Positions 53,509-60,837 of a stretch of DNA of 64,000 nt are shown here, in pieces. Location: the NCBI GenBank assembly GCA_036500765.1, contig DASYBM010000004.1:1612001-1676000 (forward strand). Reading direction: 5' to 3'. Made by a program: the position numbers and the translations under genes. The notes beneath the pieces were generated by a model, which saw only the letters and a list, made by a program, of their open reading frames with translations, ran no database searches and was not told the DNA's origin. Source of the stretch: Candidatus Sulfotelmatobacter sp. GTDB taxonomy: Bacteria; Acidobacteriota; Terriglobia; Terriglobales; Acidobacteriaceae. The first letter of the stretch is position 1. The number at the start of each line of letters is the position of its first letter.

Positions 53509-55756
53509 TCTTCTGAAACTCCGGCGAACCCAGCAACAACCCAGCCATCGTGCTCGCGTCAGGCGGATGCGGCGCGTCGGGCTTGCGCTGCGGCAATTTC
53601 ATCGCATCGCCGCGAGCCTTCGAATCCTGCATCCCCGCGTCCGGCATCGCATTCTTCGTCGGGGCCTCGATCTGCGCGATGATCGAGTCGTGTGTCTGCT
53701 TCGACACATCGCCGGCGAGCAACTTCGCTTCCAGCGCGGCAAGTGCAGTAGTGGCATCTGGCGGTGGAGGCGGACCTCCGGCCAACTGCACGGCATCCAC
53801 TTTCACGCCGCGAACTTTGCCGCCCGTCAGGCCCAGCGCGAAATTCATGCGGCCGAGCAATGCCGACGAACTCACCCAGGTATCGGCCTTCATCGAATAT
53901 CCGGTGGGGGGCTGCGCCGAGTAGAGAGGCATGCCCAGGTTGCCGATCTGCCGCGCGAGAGGAAAGGCATCGTCAACGTTGGCGCCCGTCGCGCGCACCG
54001 CCGATGCGACAAATTCCAAAGGCGTTTTCACTTTGGCGCGATAAGCCGTGTCGGCCCAAAACTCCGGCGAATGGAACAGCGTGCTCAGGACTTCGCGAAT
54101 GTCGCCCTTCTTCTTCTCGAAGGTTTTCGCCATGCGCTCGACAAGCGCGGGCGGCGGATCGTCGGAGACGAAGCGCTGCGCCAGCTTCAACGAAATAAAA
54201 TGCGCAGTCTGCGGACTCGTCGCGAGCATGTGCAGCACTTCCCTGCCTTCGTCTTCGCCCCTGGGCTTGATTTTGTGTCCCAGCACAAACTTCGGGCCAG
54301 GCTCGTGCATGCGGGGATCGTAGCGGAAACCCAGGCCTTCATAGGGCTTCTCGATCGTCCAGCCGGTGAAAACTTTGGCGACTTCGGTGACATCGCGCTG
54401 CGAGTAGCCGCCGTTCACGCTGAGCGTGTGCAGTTCCAGCAACTCGCGGCCATAATTTTCATTCAGCCCTGTCTGTTTCCGCTTCCCGTTCGGATTCGCT
54501 CCTGGCCGCTGTTCAGGATAAGGAAAGCGCCGCGGACGGCCGTACGGTCCATAGCCGCCGCGCATGGGCCGCGCAGGAATTCCCTGCGCCTGCTGGGAAT
54601 TCGGTCCGACGCTCATCCAATTGTCCAGATAAAAAAGCATCGCCGGACTCTTCGCTGTGGCCAACAGCAGATCTTCAAACTTGCCCAGCGCCCGCGGACG
54701 AATCACTTCCTGCTCATAGTTGGTGAGGAACTCGCGCTCCGGACCCTTGCCGACGAAGACGTTGAAGTGATTGAACCAGAAATCGGTCATCACCTGTTCC
54801 AGTTGACGGTCGCTGTAGATGGCTCGCAACAGCTTGGCTTGAACCAGTTCCGAGAGCACCACGGCCTGCGGATTGTTCATGGCCATCAGCGTTTCTTTCT
54901 GCTTGGGGTCCATGCCATCGAGAAAATTTTCGCCCTTGCCGCGCAGGGAGTCGGAGAATTCCAACTGCTCGCCGGTAGACATCGACATGACTTTCTTGTA
55001 GCGCTGGTCAGGCGAAAGATCGAGCAGTCCCTGCACTTTCAAATCGCCATAAAGACGATCTTCGCGGCGGCGGGCGGCCTCGGCATCGTCCAGGGGCTTG
55101 GTCCCGGCTTTAGGCGCCATCGTCATTTCGTTGGCAGATGCGGTTGTTGCGCTCGCCGGCTCTGTGCTCATCATGTTTCCGTCTGCGGCCGGCTCAGCGG
55201 TAGCAGCGGCGGCAGCGGCCAGCTCTTCCGCTGTCTTCGCAGTATCGCTCGCAGCCGGTCCAGCCGGAGCGGACACAGCAGCCGCGGCTTCCTCTTTGCG
55301 TCCCTTCTTTTCCTGCTTTTCCTGCATGCGCGCGATTTGCACTTCAACCACGGCGCGTCTCGCAGGATCGGATGGCATGGACCGCTTACCTTCCATGATC
55401 TGCTTGATCACCTGGTTGTCGGGAAATTCCTCGACGATTTCTTTCGAACTCATGCGCAGCGTCCGAAAGGGCGCAAGACGCGCCTCGACAGCGCTGTCGG
55501 AAATTTTCTCCGGATGCAACTGCTGATCGATCCAGCGGTCGACCCCGATCGCGGCCACCTGCTGGACGTCGCCGAGCCGCGGACCGAAGGTGAGGCGATT
55601 CAGCGCATGCACGGCCCGTTTCTGTTCGGTGAGCGCAGTATCGACCGCCTGGTCTTTTTTCTTCGCGAGCAATTGCGGGACGGCCCAGGCGAAACTCAGG
55701 CACGCAGCAACCAACGCAACCTTGCCGACGCTTAATCTCATCGCGCTGAATTTCAT
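53504..55756 (-). CDS. DUF1800 family secreted protein
   Basis: 750 aa with an N-terminal signal peptide (VALVAACLSFAWAVPQLLA). The DUF1800 features are present: VHALNRLTFGPRLGDVQQVAAIG near the start, DFWFNHFNVFVGKG, and ENYGRELLELHTLSVNGGYSQRDVTEVAKVFTGW. A low-complexity Ala/Thr/Pro-rich insert (about residues 155-235) interrupts the domain. It is paired with the DUF1501 gene downstream. No enzymatic role is established for the family. Confidence 0.9.
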   Translation of the reverse strand: MKFSAMRLSVGKVALVAACLSFAWAVPQLLAKKKDQAVDTALTEQKRAVHALNRLTFGPRLGDVQQVAAIGVDRWIDQQLHPEKISDSAVEARLAPFRTLRMSSKEIVEEFPDNQVIKQIMEGKRSMPSDPARRAVVEVQIARMQEKQEKKGRKEEAAAAVSAPAGPAASDTAKTAEELAAAAAATAEPAADGNMMSTEPASATTASANEMTMAPKAGTKPLDDAEAARRREDRLYGDLKVQGLLDLSPDQRYKKVMSMSTGEQLEFSDSLRGKGENFLDGMDPKQKETLMAMNNPQAVVLSELVQAKLLRAIYSDRQLEQVMTDFWFNHFNVFVGKGPEREFLTNYEQEVIRPRALGKFEDLLLATAKSPAMLFYLDNWMSVGPNSQQAQGIPARPMRGGYGPYGRPRRFPYPEQRPGANPNGKRKQTGLNENYGRELLELHTLSVNGGYSQRDVTEVAKVFTGWTIEKPYEGLGFRYDPRMHEPGPKFVLGHKIKPRGEDEGREVLHMLATSPQTAHFISLKLAQRFVSDDPPPALVERMAKTFEKKKGDIREVLSTLFHSPEFWADTAYRAKVKTPLEFVASAVRATGANVDDAFPLARQIGNLGMPLYSAQPPTGYSMKADTWVSSSALLGRMNFALGLTGGKVRGVKVDAVQLAGGPPPPPDATTALAALEAKLLAGDVSKQTHDSIIAQIEAPTKNAMPDAGMQDSKARGDAMKLPQRKPDAPHPPDASTMAGLLLGSPEFQKR

Positions 55757-55839
55757 GAGGCGGGCTCTCAGGAATCACTCCCCAACAAAGTAGGTGCTCT
55801 CATTATGAACCCTTGGGGGAGAAAAAGTTGCGATTGGAC

Positions 55840-55858
55840 CGGATTCTCGGAGAATCCG
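55840..55858. repeat. near-perfect short palindrome
   Basis: CGGATTCTC-G-GAGAATCCG, nine-base arms around one base. It is about 85 bp upstream of the DUF1800 start and downstream of the HD-GYP gene. It could be an operator or a transcript-end hairpin. Confidence 0.4.
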
Positions 55859-55919
55859 AAACTAACCGGGGAATAACGGCTTTGGGAGCACGATTAGCAG
55901 CGGATTGGAAGTCTCGAGC

Positions 55920-57320
55920 CTAATGGCCGCTTTCTTTGGCCAAGTACATCCTGCCGCGCGAGACTTTGTGTTGCAAAGTAGCGGCCAGCTGATCGATGTC
56001 GGCGGCCGCGATGTTCACCGACATGCCTTCCAGCAGTGGCGCTCGATTGCTGCGCACGGCGTCGCGGCGCACTTGAATCAGCAATCCCTGCACCACATTG
56101 GGATCGTATTTCTCCGGCGCCATGCGCACCAGATCGCTCAGGGCGCTGCCCACCGACAGCGGAGCGCGATACGGACGCGCGCTGGTCATGGCGTCGAACG
56201 AGTCGGCAAGGCCCACAATACGCACCGCCAGAGGCACGTCATCCTGAACCAGTTTGTCGGGATAGCCGGAGCCGTCGCTGCGCTCATGGTGCCAGCGCAC
56301 GGACTCGGGAATCTTCGGCCAGGGAAACTGCACGCTGCTGACGATCTGGTGGCCGACGGTGGTGTGGTCGGCCATCTCGCGAACTTCGTCGGGATCGAGC
56401 GCGCTGGCTTTGCCGAACAGGCGGCGATCGACCGCGACTTTTCCAATATCGTGAAGGTATCCCGCGCTGCGCAGCGCAGCCACTTCGCCCGGGTCCATGC
56501 CCATCGCCTCGCCGATAGCGGCGGCGTAGCGCCCGACGCGCAACGAGTGGCCGTGAATGTTGACGTGCTTCACATCGATGGCAGTGGCAAAAGCTTCGAG
56601 CGCGTTGTCATAGAAACCGTGCAGCGATGCCATCAGCCGCAGATTTTCCGAGACCCGCTGCGCGATGGTCTGCGTGAGTGCGTGATTCTGCACCGCCAAC
56701 GCAACGTAGCTGCACAGCATTTCCAGCGCGTCGAGTTCGCTGTCTTCGTACAGCGCGTCACCAGGACGCCGGCCCAGAGCGACGACTCCCGCCAGTCGCC
56801 CACCCGCTTTCAGAGGGGCAAGGCATTTGAACAGTTCCGGCGCGACGTTGCCGTTGGAACTGAGGAACACCGAATACGTCGACGAGTTGAGAACAATGGG
56901 GCCGCGCGCCGCGGTGAGCGCATGCACATGTTTGGGCAGGAGAGGAATGAAGGCGGGATCGGGCATCAGGGCAAATCCCTGTGCCGCGGCCGCGGTCAGC
57001 ATCGCGGGCTTGTCGTTGAACAGTAGGAGCGCACCTTCGCGCGCGCCCGCCGCTTCCATGATGGCCGACAGCATCAGCCGCGACGTTTCCGAGAACTCGC
57101 GCTCCGCCGTCAGCGCGGGACCGAGTTCGGAAAGCGCCTCAACCGTTTGCAGCAGCCGCCGTAAATTGTTGGTCCGAATCGCCACTGACGAAGTGGGAGC
57201 CAGATCGCAGAGCAACATGAGCGTAGCATGCGGGGAAGGCCCTGAGCGAGACTTCGTGTTGGTTAGTTTGATGCGGTAGTGGCGAAGATGGAAATGTGGT
57301 GACGAAGCTGATTCCGCCAC
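55920..57320 (-). CDS. GAF-HD-GYP protein (predicted c-di-GMP phosphodiesterase)
   Basis: 466 aa. A GAF sensor domain (about residues 65-215, ARPPIVLNSSTYSVF-like core GPIVLNSSTYSVFLSS) is followed by an HD-GYP domain with GYLHDIGKVAVD and the complete HHERSDGSGYP signature, so c-di-GMP hydrolysis is likely. The start is unsure: GTG 57320 gives the longest form, ATG 57218 a form lacking a polar leader; neither has a clear ribosome-binding site. Such proteins often tune EPS synthesis, but a link with the EPS locus ~8 kb away is only a possibility. Confidence 0.88.
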   Translation of the reverse strand: MAESASSPHFHLRHYRIKLTNTKSRSGPSPHATLMLLCDLAPTSSVAIRTNNLRRLLQTVEALSELGPALTAEREFSETSRLMLSAIMEAAGAREGALLLFNDKPAMLTAAAAQGFALMPDPAFIPLLPKHVHALTAARGPIVLNSSTYSVFLSSNGNVAPELFKCLAPLKAGGRLAGVVALGRRPGDALYEDSELDALEMLCSYVALAVQNHALTQTIAQRVSENLRLMASLHGFYDNALEAFATAIDVKHVNIHGHSLRVGRYAAAIGEAMGMDPGEVAALRSAGYLHDIGKVAVDRRLFGKASALDPDEVREMADHTTVGHQIVSSVQFPWPKIPESVRWHHERSDGSGYPDKLVQDDVPLAVRIVGLADSFDAMTSARPYRAPLSVGSALSDLVRMAPEKYDPNVVQGLLIQVRRDAVRSNRAPLLEGMSVNIAAADIDQLAATLQHKVSRGRMYLAKESGH

Positions 57321-57383
57321 GGGCGTGCCATCGCGGGCATTGGTGGGGAAACTTGTACAGCGTAAAGACTACGGCGAAGAGCG

Positions 57384-57457
57384 TTAACCACAGAGGACAC
57401 AGAGTTCCACAGAGGCTTTTTTCTTCCCCTGTGTTCCTCAGTGCCCTCTGTGGTTAA
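57384..57457. repeat. CCACAGAGG-type palindromic intergenic repeat
   Basis: TTAACCACAGAGG at the left end and CCTCTGTGGTTAA at the right end are perfect inverted arms. The interior repeats ACACAGAG, CCACAGAGG and CTGTGTTCCTC. From memory this TTAACCACAGAGGACACAGAG motif is a widespread dispersed repeat in Acidobacteriota and related genomes. It lies between two leftward genes. Confidence 0.75.
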
Positions 57458-57467
57458 GGATTTTGAC

Positions 57468-58160
57468 TTAGAAATGGTCGCGCAGCTCGGCAAAGCGGCC
57501 AATGATCAGCAATTTCTGCCGTGGCGGAGCGGGATTCACTTCTTCGTGCTCCAGGATCCATGTATCGCCATGTGGAATGAAGATGGCGTGGAGGCCGGCG
57601 GCGAGCGCGGGATTGATATCGGACTTCGGGCTGTTTCCCACCATCCACGTGCACTCGCAGGCAAAGCCGTATTTTTCAACCAGGCGCGCGTAGGCCTCCG
57701 GATTTTTCTCGGCCACGATTTCAACGGCCGCGAAATATTTCTTCAATCCCGAGCGCTCGACTTTGCCGCTCTGTTCAGCGATGGCGCCCTTCGTCACGAG
57801 AATCAAACGATGACGCTCGGATAAATACTGCAAGGTTTCGGGCACTTCCGGCAGCATCTCGATCGCATGATCGGTAATAGCGTGCGTAAAACTCAAGACC
57901 TGGGCATGCAACTCAGCCGTAACGGGCTCGACGCTCAGGCGTTCAAAAGTCTTCACTAACGCGTGCGCAAAGCTGTGCAGGCCGTAGCCGTGCGTCACGA
58001 TGCACTCGCGCTCCACGTCGTTGAGCACTCCGCGCACCTGCTCCGGCGAGAATTCGTGGTGATTCAAAAACGAAATGAAGCGCGCGATCGCCCGCTCGAA
58101 GTAGACATTGTTCTCCCACAGCGTATCGTCGGCGTCGATGAGGAGAGTTTGGGGCGGCAA
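57468..58160 (-). CDS. HAD-superfamily hydrolase
   Basis: 230 aa. HAD motif I is DADDTLW (the nucleophile Asp near residue 8), motif II LVTKG, the Lys region and motif IV GNSPKSDINPALAAG are all present. A helical cap lies between. The substrate is unknown; a sugar or nucleotide phosphatase is typical. Because motif I begins at residue 8 the TTG at 58160 must be close to the true start; it directly abuts the heptad-repeat arm at 58161-58200, so its leader is repeat DNA. Confidence 0.85.
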   Translation of the reverse strand: MPPQTLLIDADDTLWENNVYFERAIARFISFLNHHEFSPEQVRGVLNDVERECIVTHGYGLHSFAHALVKTFERLSVEPVTAELHAQVLSFTHAITDHAIEMLPEVPETLQYLSERHRLILVTKGAIAEQSGKVERSGLKKYFAAVEIVAEKNPEAYARLVEKYGFACECTWMVGNSPKSDINPALAAGLHAIFIPHGDTWILEHEEVNPAPPRQKLLIIGRFAELRDHF

Positions 58161-58321
58161 GCTTTTGGCTCTTGGCTTTTAGCTCTTAGCTTTTGGCTCA
58201 ACCCCAACGTCTGATTACTGGGGAAGAAACCTGGATCACATCATGCAGAGCAAGAAAGCTGCGCGTCGTTCCAAAAGATGCAAGGTAATAAGCTAAAGGC
58301 CAAGAGCTAAGAGCCAATAGC
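58161..58321. repeat. heptad-repeat inverted pair between the HAD and MqnD-like genes
   Basis: The left arm 58161-58200 is five-plus units of GCTNTTR (GCTTTTG, GCTCTTG, GCTTTTA, GCTCTTA, GCTTTTG). The right arm 58289-58321 is inverted and of the same unit type (TAGAGC-like on the plus strand). The ~88-bp centre has no gene. The element fills the whole intergenic space. Confidence 0.75.
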
Positions 58322-58329
58322 GACTTCCC

Positions 58330-59211
58330 TCACACCCAATCCACTTTCGCCTCCGGCCCGATGATGCCCGCCTTGTGCCCCATGTCAAGCAGGCGGCGGA
58401 CGGCTTCGCGACCGTCCGGGCCATAGTCGAGCGTGCGCTCGTTCACGTACATCCCGATGAACTTGTCGGCGGACTGCGTGTCAAGATCGCGCGCGAACTG
58501 CATCGCGTACGACAAAGCTTCCTCGCGATGATCGAGCCCGTACTGTATGCTCTCGCGCAGAGCGGCAGAAACCAGCGGCATCAACTCCGGCCCGAGGGCG
58601 CGGCGAATCGCATTGCCTCCCAACGGCAACGGCAGGCCGGTCACTTTTTGCCACCAGCGGCCGAGATCGACAATGCGGTGCAGGCCCGACTTGTCATAAG
58701 TCAGCTGGCCTTCGTGAATGATCAGGCCAGCTTCATATTTTCCTTCGAGCACCTGCGGAATGATCTGGTCGAACGGCACGACCTCGGTCTCTACTCCGGG
58801 AGCGAATAACTGCAAAGCCAGATAAGCCGTTGTAAGCGTACCCGGCACGGCGATCTTCTTCGTTTTGATTTCGTCGGTCGTGAACGCGCGCGGCGAAACG
58901 ATCATGGGGCCGTAGCCCTCGCCCACGCTGCCGCCGCAGGTCATCAGCGCGTATTTGTCGTGCACGTAGGGATAGGCATGAAACGAAATTGCGCTCACAT
59001 CGTAGACGCCCTCGCGCGCTTTTTGGTTCAACGTCTCAATGTCGCAAAGCGTATGGGTGAAACGCAGACCCGGCGTGCGGACCTTGTTCGTGGCCAGGCC
59101 GTAGAACATAAAGGCGTCGTCGGAGTCGGGGCTGTGAGCCACGGTAATTTCTCGAACTTGACCGGAGGCACTGCTGCCCGGCGCTTTTGCGGTTTCGGAT
59201 ACTGCTGTCAT
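58330..59211 (-). CDS. mqnD: MqnD-like menaquinone biosynthesis protein (1,4-dihydroxy-6-naphthoate synthase family)
   Basis: 293 aa, periplasmic-binding-protein fold without a signal peptide. The start ITVAHSPDSDDAFMFYGL corresponds to the SPCPNDTF-type segment of MqnD, and CDIETLNQ, PGTLTTAYLALQLF, LIIHEGQLTY and the basic GLPLPLGGNAI follow the family. MqnD converts cyclic de-hypoxanthinyl futalosine to 1,4-dihydroxy-6-naphthoate. MqnA is a related alternative. ATG 59211 is chosen because TTGGAG lies 7 nt upstream; 59232 is a less likely start. Confidence 0.78.
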   Translation of the reverse strand: MTAVSETAKAPGSSASGQVREITVAHSPDSDDAFMFYGLATNKVRTPGLRFTHTLCDIETLNQKAREGVYDVSAISFHAYPYVHDKYALMTCGGSVGEGYGPMIVSPRAFTTDEIKTKKIAVPGTLTTAYLALQLFAPGVETEVVPFDQIIPQVLEGKYEAGLIIHEGQLTYDKSGLHRIVDLGRWWQKVTGLPLPLGGNAIRRALGPELMPLVSAALRESIQYGLDHREEALSYAMQFARDLDTQSADKFIGMYVNERTLDYGPDGREAVRRLLDMGHKAGIIGPEAKVDWV

Positions 59212-59339
59212 CTTGAACTCCAATAGAAACACAAGCGGGGATATCCTATGCCCGCAGGGCTAAAGCCCGATTCCCTTCGGCACAGTACGCGGCCCTGAAG
59301 GGCCGCTCTTCCACGAGTCGCCGGACCAGGTAAACGAAT

Positions 59340-59918
59340 CTATCGCCTAACTGCGCCGCGCCAGCGAGTCGCAATCGCGGCAGCGAACATTACTTTGATG
59401 ACTTCCGCGGCGAGGAACCAGTACAGGCCGAGATACGCCGCCTTGGCCAGCGAATGCGTGAACGCATAAAGCCAACTCAAACCGCCGGCGAAGAGCAACA
59501 ACTCCGCCAGAAGACCTCCGAGCGCGGCACGCACGAACGACTTTTCTCCGCGCTCGAAAACATATCCCGCCAGGAACGCGACGAACGGATACACCATCAA
59601 GAATCCGCCGGTCGGTCCCAGCAACTGGGCGATCCCTCCCGGACCGGTGGGATTGAACACCGGCAACCCGACCGCGCCTTCCACCAAGTAAAGTGCCAGA
59701 GCCGCAAAGCCGCGGCGGCTGCCCAGCATCAGCCCGACCAGCAGTACGCCTAGATTCTGCACCGTCAGCGGCACTGGTGTGAGCGGCATCAGGGGAATCG
59801 TAATGCGCGCGCACAACGCCACCACCAGGCTCGCGCCCACGACGAGCGCGACCTGTCGCGAGGCTTCGAGAGCCCGCTCTTGCGGAGTTTCCAAAACTCG
59901 AATTGCTGACTTTGCCAT
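59340..59918 (-). CDS. bioY: BioY family biotin transporter substrate-binding component
   Basis: 192 aa, about six membrane helices. The BioY pattern is clear: VALCARITIPLMPLTPVPLTVQNLGVLLVGLMLGSRRG and LYLVEGAVGLPVFNPTGPGGIAQLLGPTGGFLMVYPFVAFLAGY. It is the S-component of an ECF importer or a stand-alone biotin carrier. ATG 59918 is preferred over TTG 59930 because TTGGAG lies 6 nt before it. No bioM/bioN or other biotin gene is adjacent. Confidence 0.93.
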   Translation of the reverse strand: MAKSAIRVLETPQERALEASRQVALVVGASLVVALCARITIPLMPLTPVPLTVQNLGVLLVGLMLGSRRGFAALALYLVEGAVGLPVFNPTGPGGIAQLLGPTGGFLMVYPFVAFLAGYVFERGEKSFVRAALGGLLAELLLFAGGLSWLYAFTHSLAKAAYLGLYWFLAAEVIKVMFAAAIATRWRGAVRR

Positions 59919-59978
59919 GTCGATCTCCAAGCCGCTTTCTGATCTCAGCGTTTTATTTCAACGCCTCATCCTCATCGA

Positions 59979-60140
59979 TCACCGCTCAATGCTGTCCGTG
60001 CGATGCTTTGCTTCGCGCGAGGGATCTTCCTGCGAAGCCTGCCCTTTCTGGAGATTCCGCCGCAAGTGCATATACAAGGCAATCGCCACACACACTACCA
60101 CCAGCGTGCTCACGCCCAGGATCAGGAACCACCAGATCAT
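59979..60140 (-). CDS. small single-span membrane protein (53 aa)
   Basis: 53 aa. One hydrophobic helix (IWWFLILGVSTLVVVCVAIALYM) begins at the N-terminus and a charged cytoplasmic tail follows (HLRRNLQKGQASQEDPSREA). The size and pattern recall CcmD/CcoQ-like assembly peptides, but no family motif is present. The ribosome-binding site is weak. Confidence 0.45.
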   Translation of the reverse strand: MIWWFLILGVSTLVVVCVAIALYMHLRRNLQKGQASQEDPSREAKHRTDSIER

Positions 60141-60171
60141 TCGCACAGCAGGCTAGGATATCAGAACGACA

Positions 60172-60309
60172 GCTTCCAGCTGCTGCCTTCTAGCGGCTAG
60201 CGAAAACAAAACCTTTGGCTAGATGGAAGAAGCATGGAAAATACAAATAGAAGCCGCCGTACGATCATGTTTTCAAGGTTAGCGGGTTTGAGCTCGGAGC
60301 TAGGAACTG
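60172..60309. repeat. heptad-repeat inverted pair upstream of the small membrane protein
   Basis: The left arm 60172-60201 has units GCTTCCA, GCTGCTG, CCTTCTA, GCGGCTA. The right arm 60287-60309 is inverted, with units such as GCTCCGA and GTTCCTA on the minus strand. The right arm overlaps the 3' end and stop codon of the leftward gene 60300-60761. The centre has no gene. Confidence 0.55.
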
Positions 60310-60761
60310 GCCAGCGCCTTCCGCCGCTCGCGCATGGTCTCGACTCGCTTCAAGGTGAATTGCAGGCGGTCACGTCCCCATTTCGTGCGCGTGATGGCTT
60401 TCTCAATGCTGAGGAAGATGTTCGGGTCATCCATCTTTGCGCGAATTTCCTTGAGGTATGGATAAATCTTCGCAAAAATGAGAAACATTTCACCGCTAAA
60501 GGGCGGTTGCAGAAAAAGTTCCTCGTTCAATGCACCGGTCAGTACCAATGACGCGACAATTCCCCAGTAGCCGCCCACTTGGCGCATCCAGGCGTTTTCT
60601 TGCGTCCCCATCGCCCAAACCAATTTGAGGCAGTCGTCGGCGCTTTCTGGGAAAAACTGCTCCACGTACCACTTCCGGGCTTTGCGCATCTCGGCCTCGC
60701 GGCGCAGATCGTAGAGCTCAAGGATCAGATGAGCATCGGCTGTGGTCGGTTTCTTGGCCAT
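60300..60761 (-). CDS. hypothetical helical protein (153 aa)
   Basis: Not recognised. 153 aa, mostly helical. It has a charged N-terminal half (LYDLRREAEMRKARKWYVEQFFPESADDCLKLVW), a short hydrophobic stretch (WGIVASLVLTGALNEELFL) and a basic C-terminus (RTKWGRDRLQFTLKRVETMRERRK). The ATG is preceded by GGAG at a good distance, so it is probably translated. It follows topA on the other side of an ~80-bp gap in the same leftward direction. Confidence 0.7.
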   Translation of the reverse strand: MAKKPTTADAHLILELYDLRREAEMRKARKWYVEQFFPESADDCLKLVWAMGTQENAWMRQVGGYWGIVASLVLTGALNEELFLQPPFSGEMFLIFAKIYPYLKEIRAKMDDPNIFLSIEKAITRTKWGRDRLQFTLKRVETMRERRKALASS

Positions 60762-60837
60762 AGTTTTCTCCGTGTAATTTTTAGATTTGGCGCTCGCCTT
60801 CCGGAAGCCCGAAGCCGAGAGCCGGAAGCCGTCTTGA

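Noticed and set aside
53567..55735. 722-codon open frame on the plus strand opposite the DUF1800 gene
   Set aside because: Antisense shadow produced by GC-biased third positions; His/Arg-rich composition, no domain, and the opposite strand encodes a full-length known family.
58161..58321. Heptad arrays as a small CRISPR
   Set aside because: The units are 7 bp and directly abutting with no spacers, and no cas gene is in the window.
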